This document shows, in pieces, positions 1 through 6,123 of a DNA stretch of 13,903 nucleotides. Under the pieces are notes generated by a model. The model saw only the letters and a list, made by a program, of their open reading frames with translations, was not told the DNA's origin and made no database searches. Position 1 is the stretch's first letter. Every line of letters begins with the position of its first letter. A program made the position numbers and the translations under genes. Origin of the DNA: Candidatus Gerdarchaeota archaeon (GTDB lineage Archaea > Asgardarchaeota > Heimdallarchaeia > JABLTI01); the NCBI GenBank assembly GCA_016840905.1, contig JAEORM010000052.1, forward strand, positions 1 to 13,903, given 5' to 3'.

Positions 1-237
1 AAAAAATATTTGAAATATTTTGGAATTTTATTTTTAAATAACAAATAATCCACATGTGAAGAAGAAGGTTTTATAAAAATCCCCCCAATAAACAATAAAT
101 CAATAAAATATTAGTTTTGTGGGAGATTTATCAAAGAAAATAAGTCAATTAAGAAATATAAAATAAAAAAAAGAAGTAGATACTTCTTTTGCCCATCCGC
201 TTTTTTTATTGTATAAAAAGAAAAAAGGGGATGATGC
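1..237. other. Non-coding left flank with inverted repeats
   Basis: I see no credible reading frame on either strand. The stretch is very AT-rich. Positions 3-21 hold AAAATATTT-g-AAATATTT(T), a perfect 9-bp dyad made only of A and T. A TATA-like TTTTATAAAAAT lies near 69-80 and could serve either strand. The actin gene terminates at the right end. The stretch may hold the 5' or 3' region of a gene beyond the left edge. Confidence 0.6.
169..190. repeat. Perfect 10-bp inverted repeat with 2-nt centre
   Basis: AAAAGAAGTA (169-178) and TACTTCTTTT (181-190) are exact reverse complements around GA. The right arm is T-rich, and another T-run follows at 201-209. It could therefore act as a terminator for transcription entering from the left, or as a second stop for actin read-through. 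The function is inferred; the dyad itself is directly visible. Confidence 0.5.
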
Positions 238-248
238 TTAGAAGCATC
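215..248 (-). terminator. Hairpin plus T-tract terminator straddling the actin stop codon
   Basis: Read on the minus strand, GATGCTT-CT-AAGCATC (248 to 233) is a perfect 7-bp dyad containing the last actin codons and the TAA. It is followed by ATCCCC and a T-rich run to about 215. The 2-nt centre is too tight for a full hairpin, so the real stem would be about 6 bp with a 4-nt loop. Oligo-T tracts are the known termination signal in Archaea; the hairpin contribution is inferred. Confidence 0.55.
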
Positions 249-1377
249 GTAAGACTGCGCTTGGACCGAGATCTTTGTACTCTTTCTTGGTAACCCACAT
301 TTTTTGGAATGTTTTTAGTGAGCTTAAGATTGAGCCGCCTATCCATACTGAATATCTTCTCTCGGGTGGAGCAATTATTTTTACTTCGATACCTTCTGGT
401 ACTTGCTCTGTCAATTCTTTGTGTAATCTTTCCTTTAATCCACTGAACATTGTGGATCCACCTGATAGGACGATGTTTTGGTATAATTCTCTTCTCAAGT
501 CTACATCACACTTGTTGATTGCTTGGAAGATTGCGTCGTCTAATGACATTGCTTCTTTTCCTATTTGTTGTGGTTGGAAGAATACTTCTGGAGCGAGGAA
601 TCTTTCTGTTCCTATTGTTAAGACGTTTCCGTCTGGCATCTGATAGGTCTTCTCCATTCCTGAAACCTTTTCTGCTAATTGCAATTCTTTTTCAGGATCC
701 AATGCTACGTAACAGAGTTTTTCTTTGATGTCTCTTACTATTTCTAATTCTGCGCTGCTTGTTAATGAATAACCTTTTTGTCTCAATAGTCTTCTGAAGT
801 AGTTTGTAATATCTCTTCCTGCTAGATCAATTCTATCAATAGCATGTGTTAAGGCAAAGCCTTCGTAGATTGGTACTATATGTGTTACACCGTCACCAGA
901 GTCAACAACTAGACCAGTTGTTCTTCCACTGGCGTATAAGGAAAGTACTGCTTGCATTGATACATACATGGCTGGGACATCAAATGTTTCAAACATAATT
1001 TCAGCCATCTTTTCACGATTGTGTTCTGGATTCAATGGTGCTTCTGTTAAGAGAATTGGATGTTCATTTGGATTTTCTCTCAAATCATTGTAAAATGTAA
1101 AGTGCCAGATTCTCTCCATGGCATCCCAGTCTTCGACTGTACCATGTTCTATTGGGTAGAGTAATCTTAAGACACCTCTTAGGTTCAAAGCTTCTTCTCC
1201 GATATAATATTCTCGGACATAGTGCTCAACGTCAGTCATGATTGATTGGTATTTTGGATACCCTATTAGTGTTGGAAAAACGCTTCGTGGTTGATCTTCT
1301 CCGGCATACCCGTTCTTTGAAAGACCGGTTCCGTTGTCAATTACTAACGCTTTCTCCTGTAAAATTTCATCGGACAT
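238..1377 (-). CDS. Asgard actin (lokiactin-type), 379 aa
   Basis: This is a cytoskeletal ATPase of the actin family, expected to form dynamic filaments in the cytosol. Phosphate-1 loop [13 protein letters not shown] is at residues 14-26, phosphate-2 [15 protein letters not shown] at 159-173, and the adenosine motif [11 protein letters not shown] at 303-313. The stretch [14 protein letters not shown] (142-155) is identical to the eukaryotic actin block carrying the catalytic Gln; the His of VTH (166) is also kept. The D-loop (about 40-62) differs most. The C-terminus ends Arg-Cys-Phe like eukaryotic actins, and 379 aa matches the usual 375. I chose the ATG at 1377 because actin homology starts there; an ORF extension to 1455 has no homology and covers the promoter. 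The gene is monocistronic. Actin identity is certain, and it is too eukaryote-like for crenactin or MreB. Confidence 0.98.
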   Translation of the reverse strand: MSDEILQEKALVIDNGTGLSKNGYAGEDQPRSVFPTLIGYPKYQSIMTDVEHYVREYYIGEEALNLRGVLRLLYPIEHGTVEDWDAMERIWHFTFYNDLRENPNEHPILLTEAPLNPEHNREKMAEIMFETFDVPAMYVSMQAVLSLYASGRTTGLVVDSGDGVTHIVPIYEGFALTHAIDRIDLAGRDITNYFRRLLRQKGYSLTSSAELEIVRDIKEKLCYVALDPEKELQLAEKVSGMEKTYQMPDGNVLTIGTERFLAPEVFFQPQQIGKEAMSLDDAIFQAINKCDVDLRRELYQNIVLSGGSTMFSGLKERLHKELTEQVPEGIEVKIIAPPERRYSVWIGGSILSSLKTFQKMWVTKKEYKDLGPSAVLRCF

Positions 1378-1388
1378 TGTGGTACTTC

Positions 1389-1410
1389 CCCTCGAGGGAT
1401 TTTTATAACT
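1389..1410 (-). promoter_or_regulatory. Actin promoter: TATA box next to a perfect CCCTCGAGGG palindrome
   Basis: On the minus strand AGTTATAAAAAT (1410-1399) is a good archaeal TATA box centred about 27 nt before the actin ATG, which would give a leaderless or nearly leaderless mRNA. Directly downstream sits the perfect 10-bp palindrome CCCTCGAGGG (1398-1389). It overlaps a GAGGGG that could also be read as a weak Shine-Dalgarno with rather long spacing. A second TATA-like TTTATATT near 1447-1455 would instead give a leader of about 50 nt. The palindrome lies where a repressor would block transcription start. Confidence 0.45.
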
Positions 1411-1487
1411 TATAACTAAGTAATTATTTTTTACTGAATTAGGAATATAAATCAAACGGTTGGGGTATTTGCTTGCAAAGTGCTATT

Positions 1488-1530
1488 TCGTATTTTATAC
1501 GATGTGTCTTGTATTTCATACGATATACGA
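1488..1530. promoter_or_regulatory. Tandem dyad operator array (TCGTAT-N3-ATACGA)
   Basis: TCGTAT-TTT-ATACGA occupies 1488-1502 as a perfect 6-3-6 dyad. TTGTAT-TTC-ATACGA follows at 1509-1523 with one mismatch. A third half-site, ATACGA, is at 1525-1530. The two dyad centres are 21 bp apart, two helical turns, so dimers would bind the same DNA face. The array lies between divergent actin and the membrane-protein gene, about 110 bp from the actin start and 150 bp from the other. No cognate regulator can be named. Confidence 0.5.
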
Positions 1531-1678
1531 CTTATTGCATGTTCTTCTTAGACCTTCGGACAGTTTTACTAGAGAGCAATTTCCAACCTATTTTTGATGA
1601 AAAATATTCTCTAACCTAAAAAATAAATACTTCTATTTAGAACTTTATTTGCTTTTACTAGCATAGTGCCAGGAAAAG

Positions 1679-2599
1679 TTGGTGGTTATTACGCATAAAA
1701 ATGTAAAATTTGTTGCTCTTATAATCATTTTAAATTTAGGTTTAATTATTCCTTCTATTCAAGGAACTTTTGGTGTTGAAGTAGGTCAGAAAATCAAATA
1801 TAAAATAATTAACTCCTATACCGGAGGATATTATGATTTTCTTACTTCAGATTTTTCAGGTTTTACTTTTAGCGAGGATATTATTCCCACTGAAGAAATC
1901 CTTACAGTAATGGTCGAATCAATAACTGTTTCTGATCTTACTTGGAATGCCACTTTAAATGGTATAACCGAACATGGAGTTTGTCCATTAATTCTTGACC
2001 AAACTGATCTTGTTTTTGCGATTCTTACGGGTTTTAATCTCTTATTTGAGTTTGATCTTACAGCGATTGCTAGTTCTGGTGAAATTGATCCTTATTATCT
2101 TCCTCCATTCATCTTTCCTTTATTCATTGATGCCTCTCCTTCTACATGGGACTTAATTGACTTTTTAGCGGATAATAAAGAAACGATAAACCCCTATGCC
2201 TCAGTATTCTCTGAAAAAACTACAGAGGTTAATGTTATTGAAACTACCGAAACTTATACCTTTGCTTGGTGGTTCAATGGTACAATTGTTTATAGTGTTG
2301 ATCCCTATGAGCCACTTATTTGCTTCACTAACTCTACCTTCACTTATGATAAAGCTCAAGGATTGTTATTACATTCTGAAAATTTAGGTAATTTCTATGG
2401 GGTTTGTCATAGTGACTATTTTGACTTTCGATTAGAACATCAAGTTACACAAACAGATATGTCTGATTTTGAGCAATTTTTATACGAATATAAATGGTAT
2501 TTCATCGGTGGTGGTGCTGGATTAGCTGTATTAATTTTATCAGCAAGCATACTAATTGGTGTAAGAAAAAGGAAACATGCTAGAAGAAGAAAGAGATAA
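1679..2599 (+). CDS. Secreted single-pass membrane protein, function unknown
   Basis: I do not recognise a family. The 306-aa protein starts at TTG 1679 (or GTG 1682) after an AGGA-like site. Residues 10-29 form a hydrophobic signal sequence, followed by an extracytoplasmic region opening with VGQKIKYKI, an opening seen in many archaeal cell-surface proteins. The ectodomain is rich in aromatic residues and Ser/Thr, with a few Cys and some Asn-X-Thr/Ser sequons suggestive of glycosylation. A C-terminal helix at about 273-294 is followed by a strongly basic tail (VRKRKHARRRKR), giving an outside-in type I topology. It is probably a surface-anchored protein. It is divergent from actin across a shared 300-bp gap; a possible TATA lies near 1617-1628. 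Topology is well supported, function is unknown. Confidence 0.85.
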   Translation: MVVITHKNVKFVALIIILNLGLIIPSIQGTFGVEVGQKIKYKIINSYTGGYYDFLTSDFSGFTFSEDIIPTEEILTVMVESITVSDLTWNATLNGITEHGVCPLILDQTDLVFAILTGFNLLFEFDLTAIASSGEIDPYYLPPFIFPLFIDASPSTWDLIDFLADNKETINPYASVFSEKTTEVNVIETTETYTFAWWFNGTIVYSVDPYEPLICFTNSTFTYDKAQGLLLHSENLGNFYGVCHSDYFDFRLEHQVTQTDMSDFEQFLYEYKWYFIGGGAGLAVLILSASILIGVRKRKHARRRKR

Positions 2600-2623
2600 G
2601 CTCAATACTTTTCTCTTTTTTTT
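2590..2623 (+). terminator. Terminator: 6-bp stem across the stop codon plus T8
   Basis: AAAGAG (2590-2595) and CTCTTT (2613-2618) pair across the TAA of the membrane-protein gene, and an unbroken T-run follows. The stem is modest; the oligo-T tract is the stronger signal. Confidence 0.45.
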
Positions 2624-2775
2624 CCTATTATATCTTTTTTTAAATCCCATTTAGAATATAATGAAATACAAAAAAATATTAGGTAGGAAAGAGAACATTT
2701 CTTTAACTAACTCTTTGATAATGGAAACTTTAATGACCAGCTAATTGCTTTAAACATAAAAGAAAAATAGTAATT

Positions 2776-3093
2776 ATGAGTACTGGTGTTAATATGTCTG
2801 AATACGAGAAAAAAGAAGAGGAACTTTTGATTTTTAAATTGAATAATCAAAAAGATACACTAAAGCTCCTTATTATGCTTTGGAATCGGGGAAAAATGTA
2901 TGGTGAAAAAATACGCAAATTAGGAATGAATGATCGAACCCTGATCAAAGCTAGAGAAGTTTTAAATGAATTTGGTCTTGTCAAGCTGACCACTCTTGAA
3001 GGTTCTCGTAGGATCTATTATGAACTTACTAATAAAGGTAAACGGGTTGTTGAACGTTTAGTCGATCTTGAACGTGCTCTTCTCTCTGATTGA
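2776..3093 (+). CDS. Winged-helix DNA-binding protein, 105 aa
   Basis: This is a small cytosolic transcription regulator of the winged helix-turn-helix type. After a charged N-terminus, residues 26-36 form helix 1 (DTLKLLIMLW). Residues 43-66 give the HTH, with a recognition helix around 53-65 (DRTLIKAREVLNEF). GLVKLTTLEGSRRIYYELTNKGK (67-89) is the two-stranded wing typical of PadR/MarR/ArsR-like folds. A last helix, 90-103, probably mediates dimerisation. No effector domain or metal site is seen. The ATG at 2776 has no clear SD; Met7 at 2794 is an alternative start. TTTAAACATAAAAG about 25 nt upstream could be the TATA box of a leaderless mRNA. The Nudix gene follows 69 bp downstream across T-runs, so co-transcription is uncertain. 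The target is unknown. Confidence 0.85.
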   Translation: MSTGVNMSEYEKKEEELLIFKLNNQKDTLKLLIMLWNRGKMYGEKIRKLGMNDRTLIKAREVLNEFGLVKLTTLEGSRRIYYELTNKGKRVVERLVDLERALLSD

Positions 3094-3162
3094 TGTTCTT
3101 TTTACCATTTTATCCTCTTATTTATCGTAACCTTTTTTTCATTCTTCAGCAGAGTTCATCTT

Positions 3163-3579
3163 ATGAGATTTGCTGTTGATGGTATTCTTTATAAAAATAA
3201 TAAAGTGCTACTTATTCGTCGTGCTGGTCGTACTTTCCATAATTTTTGGGCACTTCCAGGTGGTATACTAGAAGAAGGGGAAACAGTTGAAGAAGCACTT
3301 ATTCGCGAAATGTCCGAAGAACTTAATGTGTCTGCATCTCCTCTTGAGATTTTAGGCGTTTACTCAAGACCTGATCGCGATCCTCGAGAACAAACCATTT
3401 CAGTTGTATTCATTTGTGATTTTATTGGAACTCCCAAAGCTGCAGACGATGCAAGTGCTTTTGGTGAATTTTCTCTAAGTGAACTTGAATCACTTGAATT
3501 GGCATTTGATCATAAGCAAATTCTAGCAGATTTTCAGAAATGGTTGCATAAGCAAGAAACTTTTTGGTCAAGTAAATAA
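3163..3579 (+). CDS. Nudix hydrolase (ADP-ribose pyrophosphatase/MutT-like)
   Basis: This 138-aa enzyme should hydrolyse a nucleoside diphosphate linked to another moiety. The Nudix box runs from G34 to V56: G-x5-E40-x7-R48-E49-M-x-E52-E53-x-N55-V. It keeps the metal-binding glutamates and has Asn in place of the usual late Gly. The RDPR at 72-75 followed by an SVVF strand is common in archaeal and bacterial ADP-ribose pyrophosphatases of this size, which is why I lean to ADP-ribose or a related sugar nucleotide; 8-oxo-dGTP cannot be excluded. There is no fused HTH or zinc ribbon, so it is neither NrtR nor NudC. The ATG at 3163 starts directly in the first strand of the fold, so no better start exists. 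No SD is evident. Confidence 0.93.
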   Translation: MRFAVDGILYKNNKVLLIRRAGRTFHNFWALPGGILEEGETVEEALIREMSEELNVSASPLEILGVYSRPDRDPREQTISVVFICDFIGTPKAADDASAFGEFSLSELESLELAFDHKQILADFQKWLHKQETFWSSK

Positions 3580-3581
3580 CT

Positions 3582-3606
3582 AATTTCTCTTTTTATAGTA
3601 GAAATT
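3582..3606 (+). terminator. Possible terminator hairpin after the Nudix gene
   Basis: AATTTCT (3582-3588) and AGAAATT (3600-3606) form a perfect 7-bp stem with an 11-nt loop that includes TTTTT, starting two bases after the TAA. No strong T-run follows the stem. The rest of the gap to 3716 is AT-rich and shows nothing else I can interpret apart from an imperfect stem at 3690-3712 after the convergent radical SAM gene. Confidence 0.35.
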
Positions 3607-3716
3607 GTTAAAGAATAAAAAATTGGCAAAATACCAAATTTTATTCAAATAACCATATGAATGAATTTATTCTTTGGAAATCTATAGGGGGTTATCTCTG
3701 CTTTTGATATCCATGA

Positions 3717-5156
3717 TTAATACTTAGTTTTATTTTTATATAGCGAAAAATGCCCCTTTCTTTCACTATTTTTTTTGATTTCATTAAATGGTTTAAGATA
3801 TTTAGCCAATTCTTCTTCAAAGAAGAACTTTTCACCTGATAATGGTTTTAATTCATCTATCCAAGTTGCTTTAGTATCATACTCAGCAAAAAACGGTTTA
3901 TTTACCCAATTAGGATTTCTTCCTTGTATGAAATTTAATGCTAATGCCTTTTTATCATTGATTTTCACTGGTCCAAGAACATTGATTTTACCAGGTGTAC
4001 AGGACATTGAAGGGCCTCGAACAGTTCTACATAAACCACTAACCTGACTGTAAGCATCACGAAATATTTCCCAAGCTTTTAGTAATGGTATGCTAAAGTA
4101 ATCTTTAGCACCAGTATCTCTTATTACGAACATATAATATGGAACCATTCCTAAATCATGTTGCATTTTCCACATTTTTGCCCAAACGTCTGCGTCAGCA
4201 TTTATATTTTTAATTATTGGTGATTGGGTCATAATTTTTGCACCAGTCTTCTTTAATTCCTTTACAGCCATTTCAAGATAACTTGTTTGCAATTCTTGAT
4301 AATGATTGAAGTGTGCCATAAAAGCAAGATTCTTTCCACGATCAGTTATTTCAGTTAGAATAGATAAAACATGATCTGAATCCTCATCATCAATGAATCT
4401 TTGTGGCCAGTAACTTAATACTTTTGAACCAATTCTTATAGTACGTATATGTCGTAAGTCAGCGTTCAAAATGCTTGTGATATACTTCTCTAAGGTTGTG
4501 CTTCTCATGACCATAGGATCTCCCCCGGTGATAAGTATATCAGTTATTTCAGGATTTCTTTGTAAATGATCAATAAAACGATCTATATTTTTACTTGTAA
4601 ATTTCGGTGTTTCATTTACTGTAACAAATTGCGACCATCTGAAACAAAATGTACAATAGGCATGACATGTTTGTCCTTCTTTTGGAAAGAATAAAGCTGT
4701 TTCACGATACTTATATTGAACACCAGATAATTTTTCACCATTCAATATTGGAGTATTGTATGATTTTTGACCGGCAGGATTGGGATTGAGTTCTGTCCTA
4801 ATTTGTTTTGCAATCTCTTGGATATGTTTTTTATCACCTGTCGCTGCAGCTTTCTTCATTTGATGAAAATGTTTGTTACTCAGCATTCCTCTTTGGGGAA
4901 AAACTAATCGAAAAATAGGATCATCAGGAACTTTTTGCCAGTTAATCAAATATTTAAGAACATAGTTGTTAACTTTAAAAGGCAGAACATTAGCAACAAC
5001 TTTCATATCGTCAACAATTTTTCTTTTAACGTTTTTTAGTTGCTTAATTTTATCAATTGTTGATAGTGTATAAGCATGGTAATTTCTACTAATAGGAAAT
5101 TTATATTTTTCACGTGAGATAACATTTTCAATTATTTCTTCATAACCTTCTTTCAT
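3717..5156 (-). CDS. KamA-family radical SAM, PLP-dependent aminomutase-like enzyme
   Basis: This 479-aa protein belongs to the lysine 2,3-aminomutase (KamA) family, whose members use an iron-sulfur cluster, SAM and PLP to move an amino group. The radical SAM motif is C164-x3-C168-x2-C171, followed by the family's FR(W). TGGDP (210-214) is the SAM-contacting glycine motif, and HFNH (282-285) matches the KamA block. Lys390 in TPGK aligns by eye with the PLP lysine, but the usual Gly-rich GGGGK is reduced. The two Asp that hold the substrate's distant amino group in clostridial LAM align with Ala320 and Arg346, so lysine is unlikely to be the substrate. About 100 extra N-terminal residues precede the core. 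The start has a GAGGG site 9 nt upstream. No acetyltransferase or ablB partner is adjacent. Confidence 0.9.
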   Translation of the reverse strand: MKEGYEEIIENVISREKYKFPISRNYHAYTLSTIDKIKQLKNVKRKIVDDMKVVANVLPFKVNNYVLKYLINWQKVPDDPIFRLVFPQRGMLSNKHFHQMKKAAATGDKKHIQEIAKQIRTELNPNPAGQKSYNTPILNGEKLSGVQYKYRETALFFPKEGQTCHAYCTFCFRWSQFVTVNETPKFTSKNIDRFIDHLQRNPEITDILITGGDPMVMRSTTLEKYITSILNADLRHIRTIRIGSKVLSYWPQRFIDDEDSDHVLSILTEITDRGKNLAFMAHFNHYQELQTSYLEMAVKELKKTGAKIMTQSPIIKNINADADVWAKMWKMQHDLGMVPYYMFVIRDTGAKDYFSIPLLKAWEIFRDAYSQVSGLCRTVRGPSMSCTPGKINVLGPVKINDKKALALNFIQGRNPNWVNKPFFAEYDTKATWIDELKPLSGEKFFFEEELAKYLKPFNEIKKNSERKGHFSLYKNKTKY

Positions 5157-5558
5157 TGATTAAAACCCTCAATTATATTTTTATTAGGTAGTCATTTATT
5201 GTAACTACTAAAACTCTCAGTGTGAGAATCATTCGAATCAATTATTATTATGTAAATCCAGTTTTAAGGACCTTAATTTGATCCTTGAGTTAAGGTTCTT
5301 TTATAATACAATTCGAATTAACCCTTTTAAAGGTTCACTAGAATGCTTATAAAAAGAGTAGTTTTTTGGCTAAAATAAGCAAAAAAGGCTAATTTTGAAT
5401 GGAAAATAAAAGTTTAACTTCAAGAGAGATTTAAGACGTTTTTTACTAAAAAAAGCTAGTAAAGTGATAGAATATCACCGATTTTAAATTTATATAGATT
5501 GAAGAAAACTAGGTAGTAGAACACCAAATCAGAAAAAAGGAGATCCCCAAAGGAAGAG
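5157..5558. promoter_or_regulatory. Dyad-rich 400-bp regulatory gap between divergent genes
   Basis: I see no gene here. Visible elements include TCTCA-N3-TGAGA (5215-5227) and ATTCGAAT occurring twice (5231-5238 and 5311-5318). An 11-pair stem lies at 5266-5276/5290-5300, with one G-U pair and a 13-nt loop. AAGGTTC is directly repeated at 5292 and 5330. A TATA-like TTATAAAAAG lies at 5347-5356 and could serve either strand. AATATAATT just before the radical SAM gene's GAGGG site (about 5170-5185) may be its core promoter. Regulation of the radical SAM gene, or a small RNA, is possible. Confidence 0.4.
5464..5496 (+). promoter_or_regulatory. Operator dyad plus TATA box for the 89-aa membrane protein
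   Basis: GTGATA-GAA-TATCAC (5464-5478) is a perfect 6-3-6 dyad. It ends 10 bp before TTTATATAG (5488-5496), a good archaeal TATA box. Transcription would begin near 5520, leaving a leader of about 40 nt before the ATG at 5559. A dyad directly upstream of TATA is where archaeal activators or BRE-blocking repressors bind. Confidence 0.5.
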
Positions 5559-5601
5559 ATGCAACCCAAGTCAAAGGAACACTTAGGTCCTTTGGAGGAC
5601 C
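5547..5601 (+). promoter_or_regulatory. Possible RNA switch masking the ribosome-binding site
   Basis: CCAAAGGA (5547-5554), which contains the AGGA ribosome-binding site of the next gene, is perfectly complementary to TCCTTTGG (5588-5595) inside the coding region. The same TCCTTTGG can instead pair with CAAAGGA (5572-5578), and part of it lies in GGTCCT-TTGG-AGGACC (5586-5601). The three pairings exclude one another, as in a translational switch. A second purine-rich site, GGAGAT, lies at 5539-5544. The complementarity is visible; switching is inferred. Confidence 0.35.
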
Positions 5602-5828
5602 GACATGAAGAACAAGTAGCGGAGTTTTTTGAAATGGAGACCAACTATTTCATGAAAGCCCTACTTTTTATCTTCAAATTACTATTGGAATCGATATTTA
5701 AATACCCCACTTTTTTTATCAAAAAACCACCAGATGGGGAAACTATAACCAAACAAAAAGAGATATTCAATATTTACCTGTTAATGATTATTTTCAGCAA
5801 TTTATTAGAAAGATTGCCCTTTATATAG
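5559..5828 (+). CDS. Small membrane protein, 89 aa, unknown
   Basis: I do not recognise a family. The N-terminal 29 residues are charged and predicted helical (E/K/H-rich). A long hydrophobic segment follows at 31-54, then a basic/acidic loop (KKPPDGETITKQKE), and a second hydrophobic segment at 69-82 ending in LLERLPFI. It is probably a membrane-associated protein with two helices, or a hairpin in the bilayer. I call it real because it is framed by a dyad and TATA box (5464-5496), purine-rich sites GGAGAT and AGGAAG just before the ATG, and a hairpin terminator starting 3 bp after its stop. Its codons also include many C-ending ones. The overlapping minus-strand frame has no such signals. 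It could be a small regulator of a membrane complex; no partner is identifiable. Confidence 0.6.
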   Translation: MQPKSKEHLGPLEDRHEEQVAEFFEMETNYFMKALLFIFKLLLESIFKYPTFFIKKPPDGETITKQKEIFNIYLLMIIFSNLLERLPFI

Positions 5829-5831
5829 TAC

Positions 5832-5869
5832 AAACAAAAATGCACAGAAAAGTGCTTTTTCGGTTGTTT
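5832..5869 (+). terminator. Hairpin terminator after the 89-aa gene
   Basis: GCAC (5842-5845) pairs with GTGC (5852-5855) around AGAAAA. The stem continues by pairing A-run 5836-5840 with T-run 5856-5860 past one bulged T, and ends with AAACAA (5832-5837) opposite TTGTTT (5864-5869). The T-run and immediate position after the stop support a transcript end here and separate this gene from the peptide gene downstream. Confidence 0.6.
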
Positions 5870-5930
5870 ATATCTTATCTTTTTCTCTTTTAATACTGCG
5901 ACAAATATTGTTTATTAAGTAACAATTAAT

Positions 5931-5936
5931 GGAGAT
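5931..5936 (+). promoter_or_regulatory. Shine-Dalgarno site of the 46-aa peptide gene
   Basis: GGAGAT lies 10 nt before the ATG at 5947. An earlier ATG at 5929 opens only a four-codon frame, so this SD decides the start at 5947. TATA-like elements are at about 5866-5874 and 5911-5919; the latter would give a very short leader. Confidence 0.6.
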
Positions 5937-5946
5937 CGAATAAAAA

Positions 5947-6087
5947 ATGAAAAAATTATCACCCAAAATCGTGACCTTGGCTATTATGATCCTTTCCTTC
6001 GTTGCCGCAGGTGGCATCGGTATTAAACAGGCAATCGCCCCTCCTGGCGGATCTGTCGGAGAAGAACTCAACCCAACAGGTGGATGA
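5947..6087 (+). CDS. 46-aa exported peptide precursor (candidate signal or effector peptide)
   Basis: This is a short gene with a complete export signal: basic start MKKLSPK, hydrophobic core at 8-26, and an AIA signal-peptidase-type site at 29-31. Cleavage there would release PPGGSVGEELNPTGG, 15 residues, with no Cys and ending in Gly-Gly. If uncleaved it would be a membrane-anchored microprotein. Real-gene evidence: SD GGAGAT 10 nt upstream; marked codon bias to C-ending codons (ATC, GTC, GCC, CTC) and visibly higher G+C than the flanks, like the actin gene here; and a T-rich end at 6098-6125. It stands alone, separated by a terminator from the gene before. It is convergent with a large HTH protein only 36 bp away. 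Function is unknown; pheromone, toxin, or small subunit of a membrane complex are all possible. Confidence 0.7.
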   Translation: MKKLSPKIVTLAIMILSFVAAGGIGIKQAIAPPGGSVGEELNPTGG

Positions 6088-6123
6088 ATAATCCCCCAAT
6101 TTCTTCTTCTTTATTTTCTTTTC

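Noticed and set aside
81..92. Zincin-type metallopeptidase motif in the 579-aa protein (residue positions 81-92 of the protein)
   Set aside because: IRESF lacks the two His of HExxH, so no metal site can be claimed.
275..728. Plus-strand frames inside the actin region (122 and 69 aa)
   Set aside because: They are antisense shadows of a certain actin gene, with no SD or homology.
1378..1455. N-terminal extension of actin to 1455
   Set aside because: The extra 26 residues have no actin homology and would cover the TATA box and palindrome.
3775..4047. 90-aa plus-strand frame within the radical SAM gene
   Set aside because: It is an antisense shadow of a recognised enzyme.
5456..5644. Minus-strand 62-aa frame with several Cys
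   Set aside because: It overlaps the better supported 89-aa plus-strand gene and runs through its promoter and RBS; no SD or TATA supports it.
5868..6071. Minus-strand 67-aa frame opposite the 46-aa peptide
   Set aside because: It is antisense to the peptide gene; its composition mirrors the peptide's codons and it has no start signals.
5947..6087. 46-aa peptide as a ubiquitin-like modifier because it ends in Gly-Gly
   Set aside because: It is far too short for a beta-grasp fold and has an export signal instead.
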